NCBI GenBank assembly: GCA_026545225.1
Contig: CM048846.1
Span: 85,763,270-85,827,269 of the forward strand
Direction: 5' to 3'
Length of the DNA stretch: 64,000 nt
From: Cornus controversa
Taxonomy: Eukaryota; Streptophyta; Magnoliopsida; Cornales; Cornaceae
The notes under the pieces were generated by a model that ran no database searches, was not told the DNA's origin, and was given only the letters and a program-made list of their open reading frames with translations. This document shows, in pieces, positions 32,801 through 52,639 of the stretch (within the stretch, counting starts at the first letter, position 1; each line of letters begins with the position of its first letter). Position numbers and translations under genes: made by a program.

Positions 32801-33320
32801 AATATTTGATGTTAGACCCAATTTTCATACTATAAGTTTTTTAAAGGAAAAAAGAACGTGAAACGACATGTTGATCGAATTTGGATTTAAAAAAGAAGCA
32901 ATCAGATTCAAAATTGAATCCAACAATTTAGAACATACAAGAACTGACGATGTTACATCAATGTAGGATTCATGTCTTCTTTTTTTCCCTTCTTCTCTCT
33001 CTCCGCCAAATTTCTCCTATTAACAACATTACAAAGAAACAAACACATGCGATGACCCTTTCTGCAAATAAATCAATCATTTCTTCATTTTATACCACTA
33101 CAAGTGAACTATGATAAAAAGAAGTGCATGATTTTCATAATGATCATGTATGTAGCTGTAGTAACACAATCTACTGGCATTTTGACAGTAAACAAACTTC
33201 AAACTTATTTTCCAATGAAAGTTATTGTTACATAACCTTCAACTCTGCACAAAACCAGTTACAATATTCAAAGCAATTGCCAAATACTTGAAGCATAAAA
33301 AGGACAGAAGTTTCTACATC
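29843..33320. other. Intergenic; duplicated 3' flank of locus B with extra inserts
   Basis: Collinear with 22840-24580, but interrupted by material that copy 1 lacks: about 30382-30550 (C-rich, AGGGATGGCAATAGGG start), 30660-31265, and about 31480-32060. The last contains a 133-codon frame at 31606-32007 with no recognisable domain. No gene can be supported. Confidence 0.5.
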
Positions 33321-36300
33321 TCATCGCGCCTCCATTACAGAAATGGACAAACCATTTACTGAATAATCTTTTGACTTGCTTTCACTAGTGTCTGATGAAA
33401 TTGCCTGAGACAAACTTCTTCCTGTGAAAAATGCTGGTTGCTTTGGAGCTGGTAAAGGCACATTTTCATTGCTAAGCATAGAAATTACTTCTGACATTGT
33501 TGGCCTATGCTCTGCACTTTCTTGCACGCATAAAAGTCCCACACGAATGATTCTCAATAAATGGTGTTCAGAACAGGAATTGCCTAGTGTTGGATCCTTT
33601 AATTCCAATGCAGTCCCTTCTTTCCATAACTCCCATGCCTGAGGCAATATTATTTTCATTTCCGTATTCAAATTATATTCAAATGTTATGTTTGAGAAAT
33701 GAAACTAAAAGAAATGTACTTGGTGATACTTACGTATCCTATTAGGTTTAGTGGACGATCAAGATGATAGAAGCTAGTATTTTTCCTACCACTCACAATT
33801 TCAAGGATCAACACCCCAAAACTGAAGACATCAGATTTCACTGAGAAGTTTCCTTCCATGGCATACTCAGGAGACATGTAACCACTAAATCCAATCATTG
33901 AAAGAAACTTAGTTAGGAGGTGATGCACAAACAATTTGTAAAGATTTAAAAGCTTCAACCTGTCAACCCATAGAGAGCAGCTTTTCACTTACTATGTTCC
34001 GACTACCCTGTTAGTGGTTGCCTCTGTTTCGTTTTGCTTGAAAATTCTTGCCCTCCCAAAATCAGATATCTTAGGGTTCATGTTTTCATCTAGCAGTACA
34101 TTACTAGCTTTTAAATCTCTATGTATTACTCTCATTCGTAAGAATTTATGAAGGTAAAGCAATCCTTGAGCGACACCTTCAATGATGTTCAAACGTCTTT
34201 CCCAGTCCAATAGCTCATTCTTAGCTTGGTCTGTATCAACGAATTTTTTTTAGACAAAATTAGTGACTTATGTAGAGCTCAATTATGTAATCATGTAAAT
34301 GAATTTGAAATTATGTACTGAAAAAATTGAAACTAGGTAAGGTTAGAGATATTGCGAACCAAAGAGGAAGAAATCCAAGCTTTTGTTGGGCATATACTCA
34401 TAAATTAACATCTTCTCTTCTCCATGAATACAACACCCCAGAAGTCAAACAAGATTTGTATGCTGGAGTTTGGCAATGAGTATAAGTTCATTCTTGAACT
34501 CCACAAGTCCTTGTCTTGACGTTCTTGAAAGTCTCTTAATTGCTATTTCTTGGCCCTCCGGGAATCTTCCCTGTTATTTATTGATTCACGGGTCATTGAA
34601 TTATGTTGGACAAGTACTAACATTTTTTGTTTTGTTTAGTAAGTAGTGATCAACTTTATTCAGTAGGAATTGCAATTTACCTTGTAAACAGGTCGAAAAC
34701 CACCCTGTCCAAGCTTATTTTCCTTTGAGAAGGCATCTGTGGCAGCCACAATGGAGGCAAAGCTAAATATCTTCAAATCATGACCTTCCCTCACATCATT
34801 TTTGGCCTCATTTCCATGGTTAAGGTTGTCTGAAGCTGCCAAATCAAATAAGTATTGTTCTTGCAACTTTTTCTCCTCCCCTGCTAGCAAAACGCTATTA
34901 ATCCAACTTACCACTCAAGAGCATATTCAGTATCTACATTTATAAATATATGAAACAAAATGATTATTTAAAAGACATGTATACCTTCTTTTCTAAGATT
35001 TCTCCTTCTGAAATAGTAGAAGCAGCCCATGCTAAGCATAAGTAGTGAAATAGCTATAGCAATGATTATCCATATCCAACCACTTGTTTCCTGCATAAAT
35101 ATCATTTGTTAAATTAATCAATTACTAATTGGATGCAACATGAATTACATCTCCACTGGATATCTGAACCCTTTCAAAGTTAATCCTCTGTATTTCACTT
35201 CGTTTTCTGAGCTTTCCAGTTCAATGATAGTTTTGAATGGATTGCAGTTTGGATATAAAACAGGCTAGTCACGCTAGACCTCCATTAACCCACAGCGCAG
35301 CTTGAGTCTTATGTCTACAGAAAGAGAACCTTTTGAATTTTATTATGGTGCTTATGTTTTATATTCAATCCAATCAACAATATGTACCAAACTGTACATG
35401 GCCAAAGATGTTTTCCATCTTAGACGAGAACCTGAAGCATGCATCCTAAAGCTTTTCAAGCCATAATATTATGCACTTTGCATATTGTGTATGCTTGGTA
35501 AGTTCAAGCATTCATATTCGATCTAGATCATTTGAATGTATGTCCGGTGAAAAATCAACAAAAGTTACAAATGTCTGTGAAGGGATTATATGCCAGATGA
35601 GCATAAAGTAGTGCGGCCAATCTGTTGGGAAAATATTGAAGAAAGAATACTGCCAAAAATACTAGGTAACAGAAAATTAATGATTGAACAGACAAAATTT
35701 ATTGGCGGAAGCATGTGAAAACATTTCCCTTAAGAGTAGATCCACCCCTCTGAGACTCAGTGTAGCAGGTTATGGTGTCCCACCCTCCAGGATACAACAA
35801 ACAAACTCCTTTGCAAGTGTACACTCAGTGCAAAGGAGCTTCAATATTGCCTTTGGTTTGGAATGGAATAGAAGAACAATAGCTAATAGAAATTGAACCA
35901 GTACTAGAGAGTAGAAAGACTGATAAAAGAACAAGAGCTTTTCTGAGTTGCAACTTACAAACCTGAAGGATTGTATATATAGTCAAATTTCAATAGCTCT
36001 CTGCAGAATTTTAGGAACGTGGATAACAGAAGCAAAACTTAGTTGAATGCTCTGTTGTAGTCTGGAAGTTGTTCTTCCAGAATTTTTTGCTTTGTGTTTT
36101 GTATGGCTGGTTTTATTGTAAATGAAGTTTCACTTGGGAAAAAAAAATTCGTGTACTGTTAACCAGATTTTGGGGTAATAGACAATTAGTTGGAAACACA
36201 ATGCAGATCAGATATTCAGAAATTAATGGAGATAAAAGTAGGCTTACCATTGGATGACTTTGGTGGTTCTATGGACGAATTTCCTGGAACCAGCACATAC

Positions 36301-37436
36301 TTTGCCACAGTACTAGGTTCAATTGTATAATTTAAATTCCCATTCGCGTTCCCGCTCCAAAACACACACCCCACTCCACTGCTATTGCTGGTAAAGCCGA
36401 CACAATCGCAATCGTCCCAACACTTTTTCATACAATCACTGATACTTAGACTTGAATTGTCGTCATAAGTTTCAGGGTTGCCTATGAAGACTGCTGGCAT
36501 TTGCTGAAACTTATCATCATGACTTCTGCACCCATACACCATGGAGGTCACACACCCGTTATCCGATGGATAACCATAAATAATTCATATGGGGTAAGGA
36601 CAACACCACGACCATCAACAATTCGCCCATCTGGAATCAGGTTCCACAATAACATCCTTTCATCACCAACAGAAAAAGTGAAGTAGCACCCATCACTAGC
36701 TGAAACATAACTAAGGTTGTGATTGTAAGCAAACGAATTTGAATTCAACGATGGCATCTGTTCAAAATTCGATCTTTCAGTTCCCCACTAGTCCAATAAC
36801 GCTCTCCTCGACGATGAATGACCAACTGCCCAGACTCTTGGGTGGGTTCCCAGCTCAAAGTGAAAGCCCCGGTAGCCGGGAATAGTCACTTAGCCAAGAA
36901 GTTAGGGCCCAATTCTGCCTAGTTGTGCTGTTAAAACCCAGTTTCATACCTTGCAATTGTGTGCTGCTAGGATGATCAAAGCTCTGCCACAAAGTGCTGT
37001 TATCAGTTTCATCCATAACTACAAAGTTACCTGAATCTTCTAGTGTGGCACTAACATTTCCACTCCCAACTTGTTCAGAAATATTCATAAGAATACTCTA
37101 TTCACTCATAAGCTTCAACCTTCCTGTGCTATCAGTTGTCAGAACCCCAGAATTGTTCAAAATAGGTGTGTTCGGATTGGCAACCCATACTCTACTTTTT
37201 TGGTCACCAAAGGTGTACCATATTCCAAAATAACTGGAAGCTGTCGTGGGGATAGGGAAGAATCCTAAGGTGAAGTCCCCACCTTCAGAAACAAGACTAG
37301 CAGAGGAGTTGAGTTCATCGCCACGTCGGATTGTGCTTTCTCCTGCTACGAGGGAGGAATCAAATCCCCAGAAGCATAAGAATGCAAAAATTAGCAGCAA
37401 CATTAGATTCATAGAGCCTGCCTTCTGGGTAGCCAT
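33321..37436 (-). pseudogene. Locus B: CES101-type G-type-lectin receptor kinase, multiply broken
   Basis: Same seven-exon plan: 37436-36248, 35090-34985, 34880-34681, 34570-34360, 34230-33993, 33884-33734, 33638-33321. Lesions: TAG at 37098 in the lectin domain, two compensating frameshifts near 36880 and 36580, one extra base in the transmembrane exon (106 instead of 105), and TGA at 34445-34447 in place of an Arg codon in the N-lobe. Altered residues include the glycine loop (GQGGFRPVYK instead of GFGP) and the loss of one codon in the activation segment. The C-lobe exons are open to the stop. Intron 1 carries an insertion at 35627-36160. Confidence 0.88.
35627..36160. mobile_element. 534-bp insertion in intron 1 of locus B
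   Basis: The matching intron of locus A lacks this sequence. CTGTT stands at both borders (35622-35626 and 36156-36160), a possible 5-bp target duplication. No coding domain is recognised; it contains GGCGGAAGC and is AT-balanced. Confidence 0.4.
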
Positions 37437-38368
37437 AACCAGAAGCAGTTAGCGTATAGACATCCCTATTATTATTTACTATAACAGGCCAATCAAGCTG
37501 TGTCATTGACTGATCAAATGAAGGTTTAGAGGATTTGCTGAATTGAATGTCAATGTGGGGCCGAGATTTTCAGCTGGCTTTCTTGACCATAAGGGTTAGG
37601 AGGCAAAAAATCTTGGACCTTTCACAACTGTGCTGAAATGTGACCTTTTGGCATTGATAAATCGATTCTATACTTTCTAGTTTCTGAACCCAAATTCTAT
37701 CAAGCCCACTTGAATAGTGATAGGGATATACAAGTCCTAGTGGACAATTCAAAAGAGTAGTCTGTTTCTTGGTAATGATCCTTCAAATTTTAAAGAATAT
37801 GAAATGGGTTCTGATATTAATTGAATATATATCAGGTGTTTTTCGATTGTCTTGTGAAATGCACTTGCATTGCTAGTATTATCCAAATTATATGTCAATC
37901 AAACCAACATGTGGAACTGTTATACATTAATGTCCTCATCTATAAATAGCAGTAACTTTGCTGCAATACTAAACAAATTTCTTATGGCAATTCGGAGCCA
38001 ATAATTGTGTAGAAAATAAATGCATGATAAATTATTGTTGTTGAACAATTTTAGCCATTTAATTTTGCAATGAAAAAAAATATATATATATATATAAAGG
38101 TTTGACCATTGGTGACTAAGATTACATCTGTGCACTTTGTTAGGGTATGGACTGTCGTTTCATCCGATTGTTTTAGTTTTAGGGTTAAAGCTGAACTTTG
38201 TCAAGAGTTTAAACCTGAATTTAGTTTTTTTATCAGCTTAAGTTATTGTTACATATACTTCAACTCTGCACAAAAGCAGTTACAATATTCAAACCAACTG
38301 CCAAATACTTGAAGCATGAAAAGGACAGAAGTTTCTACTTCTCATCATGTGTCCATTATAGAAATGCT
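37437..38368. other. Space between loci B and C
   Basis: The left half is the B upstream region with the conserved CAGCTG block (37558-37660). The right part, 38230-38340, resembles the 3' flanks of A, B and D. A (TA)n run is at 38082-38095. No gene. Confidence 0.6.
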
Positions 38369-41796
<3,428 letters not shown>

Positions 41797-43541
41797 AACC
41801 AGAAGCAGTTTGTGTATAGAAAGCTCTGTAATCTGATATAGTGTAATATAATAAGGCCAATCAAGCCGTGTCATTGACTGATCAAATGAAGGTTCCTGAT
41901 ATTTTTTAGCTGACTTTCTTGACCATAAGGGTGGGGGTGGCAACAAATTTAATTGTGACCCTTTTGCATCTCTGAATAATGTTCAGACCTGGAAAAGTTC
42001 ATTATAGACTTCATAGTTTCTGAACCCAAATTCTATCCAGCACACTTGAATAGTTATAGGCTTATACTTTAGTTAGTGGTATCTAGACAATACATATCAT
42101 ATCCGATATATATATATGGCAGTGTGTTATTCGTGCCTACTACACTTGTGCAAATATAATTATGACGATTGAATTATTTTGAACTATAAAAATCACATGA
42201 TTGAATTTTTAACTATTTTTTATTATTAGATTGACTTTTTTTGTTTTATTATATCAAGCTAATTTGTAATATAGATATTTGGAAAAGCTAACCTCCCCAC
42301 ATGTCCTCACATTTTTTATTCTTAGATTGACTTTTTTTTTTGTTTCAAGTGAAGGTTATTTTATTCATTTTATATTTAAAATTTTTGTCTAGTATAGTAA
42401 CTGACTAATTATGTTATTTCCCCTCCATGACAATTAGTGGTAATTGATATGATAGTAGTTTTCTAAAGCATTCTACAGATCCCGCGGCTGGTGTTATATT
42501 TTTAGTTAGAGCCCTTTTCTTTTCATTGTTTTCATGATAATTTGAATTTTTTTTAACCATATAGTTAAGAACATTTGTGATTATAATTGTTAAGTATTTG
42601 TTTATAATTAAAATTTTCTAAAAGTTCATCGTAAATTTATTTAAGATTAAATCTTTACCAAAAATAGTATGCAAAATGTGACAATTGAACCCGTTTCAAC
42701 TTAATTTGGGGCTGGGGTTGGATGAGGTTGGAATAGGGATCGTCAACGACAATCCTCAATATAATATTGTCTCTATCAAGATTTTAACACTCAATTTAAC
42801 TCTTTTTTCAAAAAGAGATATCATAGCATCCGAACTAATATTCATTCACAAGTTAAAAAAAAAAAATTGAACAATTACCGTTAATGTAATTTTATTGATT
42901 TGCTTAATGTCATCAATGGTGGATTTTTTTTTCCTCCTCTCTTTCTTTTTATTTTCTTTTTGGAAAATCACAAGGCTAAAATTGTTCAACCACGCCACAA
43001 TTATTGGCTCCAATAACAAAGTTGTTGACTTGTTGCCGTAATATAGACGTGGACGTAAACAAAGACGCGTGAACTGATTGAAGTGGTTTCTAAGGTTGAT
43101 GACAAAAGAATTATTTGGGCGTCTATCAGGCAATTTAATGCGAGTGCATTTGACAAGGCATCAACCTATAGTTTATTATCCATTAAACAATCACACGTTT
43201 CTAAACAGTCAAAATATATATATATATATATATATATTTCATGTTCTTCAAAATTTTAAGCATCATTACGAAGAACCTGACTATTTTTCTATGTTTGAAC
43301 ATTACTATTTCTCAGAAATGTCAAAAGATCACATTTCAGCTGAGTGTCAAAGGTCCAAGATTTGTTGCCACCCCATCACCCTTATGGTCAAGAAAGTCAG
43401 CTGAAAAATCTCAGGCACGTATTGCAAAGGTCATCTGATAATAAAGCATCATACAATTGTATTAGACTTTGAAATAATAATTGTTCCACCTCATAACATC
43501 ATCTGATAATTGAGCTTGCTATACACAAACTACTTCTGGTT
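41797..43541. promoter_or_regulatory. Divergent intergenic region between loci C and D
   Basis: 1745 bp between two head-to-head start codons. The conserved CAGCTGA block occurs near both ends (41905-41970 for C, 43324-43420 for D). A (TA)n tract is at 43207-43237. The centre is AT-rich with no gene. Confidence 0.55.
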
Positions 43542-47236
<3,695 letters not shown>

Positions 47237-47271
47237 GAGGTAGAAATTTCTTTCCTTTTCATGTTTCAAAT

Positions 47272-48951
47272 ATATGGCAATTGCTTTGAATATTGTAACC
47301 GCTTTTGTGCATAGTTGAAGTATATGTAACAATGGAACTCTGTAGGAAGTTTGTTTAATGTCAAAATGGTTAGTAGTTTATTTTAGCTACACATACATGA
47401 TCATTATGAGAATCATGCACTTTTGTTTGTCATAGTTCACTTGGGGTGCTATAAAATGAAGAAATGATTGATTTTATTGCAGAAAGGGTCTTCCCATGTG
47501 TTTCTATGGTTGCAATGTTGTTAATAGGATAGATTTGGCAAGAGGGAGATGAGAGACAAAAGAGAGAGAACATGAATCCTACATTCATGTAACATCTTAA
47601 ATTCTTGTATGTTTTAAATTGGTGTATTCAATTTTGAATCTAATTGCATATTTTAAATCTAAATTCCATTGACATATCATTTTGTGTTTTTTCTTTTCTT
47701 TTCTTTTTTTTTTTTTTAAAATTACACACCCCTGACATTCTGATCTTTCAGTTCCCCATTACTCCAATAACACTCTCCTCGACACCGAAAGAGTCCAATT
47801 CTGCCTAGTTGTGCTGTTAAAACCAAGTTTCATACCGGGCAATTGCGCGCTGCTAGGATGATCAAAGCTCTGCCACAAAGTGCTGTTATGAGTTTCATCC
47901 ATCACCACAAGGTTACCTGAATCTTCTAGTGTGGCACTAACATTTCCCGTCCCAACTTGATCAGAAATATTCACAAGAGTACTCCCTCCACTCATAAGCT
48001 TCAACCTTCATGTGCTATCAATTGTCAGAACTCCAGAATTGTTCAAAATAGGTGTGGTAGGATTGGCAACCCATACTTTCCTTTGTTGGTCATCATTGGT
48101 TTACCATATTCCTAAATAACTGGAAGCTGTCGTGGTGAAGAATCCTAAAGTGAACTTCCCACCTTGGCCTAGCAGAGGAGTTGAGTTCATCGCCACATCG
48201 GATTGTGCTTTCTCCTGCTACGGGGGAGGAATCAAATCCTCAGAAGCATAAGAATGCAAAAAATAGCAGCAACATGCGTTAGATTCATAGAGCCTGCAGC
48301 CTTCTGGGTAGCCATACCCAGAAGCAGTTTGTGTATAGGCTTGTGAAATGCACTTGCATTGCTAGTATTATCCAATATATATGTCAATCAAATATATTGC
48401 AATTGCTTTGAATATTGTAACCGCTTTTGTGCATAGTTGAAGTATATGTAACAATGGAACTATGTAAGAAGTCTGTTTAATGTCAAAATGGTTGTAGTTT
48501 ATTTTAGCTACACATACATGATCATTATGAGAATCATGCACTTTTGTTTATCATAGTTCAGTTGGAGTGCTATAAAATGAAGAAATGATTGATTTTATTG
48601 CAGAAAGGGTCTTCCCATGTGTTTCTATGGTTGCAATGTTGTTAATAGGATAAATTGGGCAAGAGGGAGAGGAGAGACAAAAGAGAGAGAGAACATGAAT
48701 CCTACATTCATGTAACATCTTAAATTCTTGTATGTTTTAAATTGGTGTATTCAATTTTGAATCTAATTGCATATTTTAAATCTAAATTCCATTGACATAT
48801 CATTTTGTGGTTTTTCTTTTCTTTTCTATTTTTTGAAAAAATTGCACACCCCTGACATTCTGATCTTAGTTCCCCACAACTCCAATAACACTTTCCTCAA
48901 AGCCGAAAGAGTCCAATTCTACCTATGAGGTTAAAACCAAGTTTCATACAT
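47272..48951. repeat. Tandem duplication of the D 3' flank plus a lectin-exon scrap
   Basis: 47272-47850 and 48392-48951 are near copies (offset about 1120 bp): both run from GCAATTGCTTTGAATATTG through ATGAATCCTACATTCATGTA to CCTGACATTCTGATCTT and a short reversed lectin fragment. Confidence 0.85.
47740..48316 (-). pseudogene. Fragment E: receptor-kinase ectodomain exon remnant
   Basis: On the minus strand it runs from an ATG-containing MATQK-like start (48309-48311) through TLVNISDQVGTGNVSATLED and SFDHPSSAQLPG to QNWTL, then jumps by a deletion to a piece near the RGERYW motif. Internal gaps and frameshifts are present near 48140-48290. No kinase exons follow. Confidence 0.85.
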
Positions 48952-49235
48952 ATGAAATGTTCAATCCTAACCAAGTTTGATATTGTTTATAATGAAACTT
49001 ACTAAAAATATTAGTTTATCAAACTTTAGCTTGTGCACAAATACAGCAGACCCTTCTTAGATCCATGTGAATTACTATTAGATTTGATTGAGGTTGGGTT
49101 AGATTGGAGTTTTTAACTGGGCTCATGTCATGACTTTAACTTCAAAATTTCACTAAGATTAGGTAATACCAAAAAAAGAAGAAGCTCTTGGACTGTGGAA
49201 TTGAGGATTACGTTCGCTTTTGTAGTGTAGTTCCA
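48952..49235. other. AT-rich intergenic stretch
   Basis: No feature recognised. Confidence 0.5.
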
Positions 49236-49868
49236 CCTAGGGCTACAATTCGTGCAGGTTGGGTGAGTTAGAGGTACAATTCAGGTTTAATCCTACATAT
49301 GAAATGTTCAACTCTAACCTGACTTCCAACCCTAATTACTCAACCCATTCTTAAATTTTTAAACTCGAGTTTGCAATTTGAGTTGAGATTTCGGGTTAGA
49401 AAGTCGAGTTAATTCGGGTTATCTATATCACCAATTTTCACGTTGAAAATTTAAAGTGATCTTTAATAAGTTTTACATTAGATTACTCAAACAAACAAAA
49501 AAATTACAAACAAATTTTTAAGAAATTAATTATCCAAAGTGTTAACATACAATAAATTAAGACTTAAATAAAAAAATTTGAAAAGTAAAAGGTTATCATA
49601 ATTTGAATATTATATATAATATATTTAAAATAAAAAATATGTATAAAAATAATATTACAATTTGGGTTCGGGTTCGGGTTGTTGTTTCCTCAACCCAAGC
49701 CCAACCTTAATCAAGTTTGAGTTGAGGTTTTCAACCCAAGTCCAACCTTAATTAAGTTTGAATTGAGGTTTTCAACCCAAGCTCAACCCTAATTGAAAAA
49801 AAAGTTATCCAAGCCTGTAAAAATTCAGATTGGATTCGGGTTGTCCAACCCAAGTTACACTCCTAGTT
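49236..49868. mobile_element. Candidate MITE with TAGG..TACA-like ends and 41-bp repeats
   Basis: The left end CTAGGGCTACAATTCGTGCA and the right end (reverse complement CTAGGAGTGTAACTTGGGTT) are loosely inverted. Inside, a 41-bp unit starting CAACCCAAGCCCAACCTTAA is repeated 2.6 times from 49691, 49732 and 49773. GGGTTCGGGTT runs precede it. Non-coding. Confidence 0.45.
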
Positions 49869-50103
49869 CCACCGCGAGTTTGAGGGAGGATAGAAGTCAC
49901 ATGAAACAACGGGTCTTTTATCCTTTCGATAAAAGCTACTTCGAGGTAAAGCAAATTTGTTTCCGCATTGATTAGTATTAATTATCCTGCACTTACAAAG
50001 GATCAAAATTTTACTTCAACATGCTACTCCAATCACTCCAAAATTGAAAACATTCAAAAATATTTAAAAATGCAACCGAATATTTTTTGCTAAATAAATA
50101 TTA

Positions 50104-51047
50104 GGATAAGTTACATTGACCTTGCCTTAGGATAACTTTAATTACACGGACTTCTATAGTTTTCACAATGACATTGAACTATCCTAAAAATGAAATCTTG
50201 TGACACGAACCTCCCCTTTTAACGGTCATCATTATTTAACGACAAAAATGGTTGATGTCATGCACTTAACATTATTGGAATTCCAATATTGCCCTTCATT
50301 GATATAAAAAGTTTATTTGAACCTTCTTGGGTGATCTTCAATAACAAAATTACCCTTACCTCTTCAAATGTAACTGTTAACTTTCTCCATTAACGCCCTC
50401 TCTTCCCTCTATAAACTCTCACTTTCAAGTTATTCTCCTTTCAACTCTCTCTCCCCCTATGTGTGTGTATGTCTATATATATATATATATATATATATAG
50501 ATTTCACAAATCTATATGTACAATTTTATACAGTTTCTTTTTATGCCCTGTTTTTGCTTGTAATGAGAACTTTTTTTTCAATTGTGGTTTCTTGGGTGAT
50601 GATTTTCTTCTATTAGGTAAATTACACATATATCTATCTATTTATCTGAAACAATTTTTTGGGTGATTTTTTTATTTATTTTTTGCAACTTCAACGGAAC
50701 CCTCTCAATCATCTTCGTCAAATCTCTATCTATTTATCTAAACCTCCACTCTTTCTCTCTCTAAATCTATTTTTGTATGTATGCCTTATTAGTGCAGGAA
50801 AATTAGGTCAAATGTTTGTAAACATTGTTCAAAAATACAGAGAATAAATTGGAAATAGAACAAGGAAAAAGGAAGGAGGTAGAGAGGGCATGTTTGGTTC
50901 TTGTCTTATTTGAGGGCATTTAAGTAAAATATGCAAATCTGTTAGTCTGTCACTATCAAGAGAGATTTCTATCACAAGATTTTGTTTTTAAGAAAAAAGA
51001 GTGTGATTATGAAAATTACAGGGGAGGTTAGTTAGTGTAATTTAACC
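50104..51047. mobile_element. Non-autonomous Mutator-like element (944 bp)
   Basis: The ends are GGATAAGTTACATTGACC and, reversed, GGTTAAATTACACTAAC; further in, both arms share an AAATCTTGTGA word. A 9-bp flank duplication, TAAATATTA (50095-50103) against TAAACATTA (51048-51056), matches at eight of nine bases, the size expected for Mutator. The interior has CT and (TA)n runs and no coding domain. Confidence 0.65.
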
Positions 51048-51336
51048 TAAACATTATTAAAGGTTAAAAAGTTGGTAACGAAAAATAGAAAGAAGCAATA
51101 ACTAGAGGTTGCAAGAAAGCACGGGAGGGAGATGCTAATTTTATTGATTAGCCCAATCATATGACTAAATTAAAAGGACACTTGAATTATAAATATTTTT
51201 ATTCTTTATCTTCTAATATTCATGTATTTTTTTCTCATATAAATTAGAACTTTTAATATCATACGGCTCCATGGGAAATCTTCCTAAACATAGTTAACAA
51301 TGAAGGCAAGAATAACGTGGATTGGTTGTTAGGTGG

Positions 51337-52251
51337 CGAGGGGTGATTCGTTGGACTAGTGGGGTGTTGAAGGATGGTAAATCATTTGAATTTATATCTA
51401 CCAATTTCTATAAATAAAAAGGGTAAGTTTTTCTAAAACCATACTCAAATAGCATCAAGAGCTACTATAAAAAAAGGGAAAAAAATTTCCTATAAAATGT
51501 TTTATCTGCAGAGAAAATGAAAAGTACAGTTTTGGAAAATTCTACTTTACAATTATTGCAACTGAATGCAGGGGAGAAGAATTGGATATGGGTTGTCATT
51601 GCTGTAATAGTTGCATTACTCGTGCTTCTAACAAATAATGGATATATGAACATAGATGAACTTGAACATGATGGGAAGTGACAAGGGTCACGACCTTAAG
51701 GTATTTAGCTTTGCATGTATGATGGATTCTACAAGTTCCGTCTCATCAGAATGTAAGCTCGGAGAGGGTGGTTTTGGACCTGTTTACAAGTTACATCCTA
51801 GAAAAGAAATCGTTGCTCTTCTAAACCCCTCGCACAATGGAAGATTGCACTTTTGCAATCAATGGATTTTAATTTGTCATATTTATTCACATATATAATA
51901 AATATAGATATATACACACACACACACATACACAAATAGGAGAAAACATAACCCTTGGTTTTGAACTTTTGATGGGGTTCAAGTTTTTGATTTTATAGTA
52001 TTACTCTGTTTAATTATTAGACTAGATTTAATTATTCCAGGGAAAATTGCCTGAGGGACGAGAAATAGCTATAAAGCGACTTTCAAGAAGTTCGGGACAA
52101 GGACTGGTGGAGTTCAAAAATAAGCTCATTCTCATAGCCAAACACCAACACATGAATCTTGTGCGACTTCTAGGCTGTTGCATTCAAGGAGATGAGAAAA
52201 TGTTGGTATATGAATACATGCCAAACAAAAGTTTGGACTCCTTTCTCTTTG
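51337..52251 (+). pseudogene. Fragment F: diverged G-type-lectin receptor kinase remnant
   Basis: Pieces in order: lectin-exon end RGVIRWTSGVLKDGKSFEFI (51337-51415), transmembrane NWIWVVIAVIVALLVLL (from 51571) running with a TGA and without its intron into the glycine-loop exon [13 protein letters not shown] (to about 51790), and a complete N-lobe exon 52041-52251 with [12 protein letters not shown], proper acceptor and donor. The catalytic-loop and later exons are missing. It is less similar to A-D than they are to each other, so it comes from another subfamily. Confidence 0.85.
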
Positions 52252-52639
52252 GTAAGCAATCCCTTTTTTTCTCGACTACATTATCTGCATCATTTTCAAG
52301 TGCGATTGGTTAATAATTTTCTTCTTTGCCCAAAAAATTTAAACATGTATGCTACAATCCCGGTTGCCAAAGGAGCAACAGAAAAGGCATTGGTTGTCCT
52401 GTTTGTCTCCTACGTGGGTGGATTACGGGAACAGTATTTGAGCAAGCTCTCAAATTGGTTGTTGAACTTGAGATTGCGAATGAGGTATGGAATACTTAAT
52501 TCTTTTGCTCTAGAATCCCAAGAAAGAGAATTTTTCTTGTTTCAAAAATTACAGTTACATAGGAAGAACTTTTTGAATATATTAGAAGCGTTAAAGAGAT
52601 TTTTGATTACTTAACAGCAATTGGAAACCAGTAAATGAC
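52252..52639. other. Intergenic after fragment F
   Basis: A 140-codon frame overlapping 52192-52614 is not supported by any domain. Nothing else seen. Confidence 0.4.

Noticed and set aside
41797..41946. 50-residue N-terminal extension of locus C
   Set aside because: The inner ATG (MATQKAG) is shared by A and B, has its counterpart in D (MATQKPC), and starts the signal peptide; the extension covers promoter sequence.
52192..52614. 140-codon frame overlapping the end of receptor fragment F
   Set aside because: It is out of frame with the kinase exon and has no domain.
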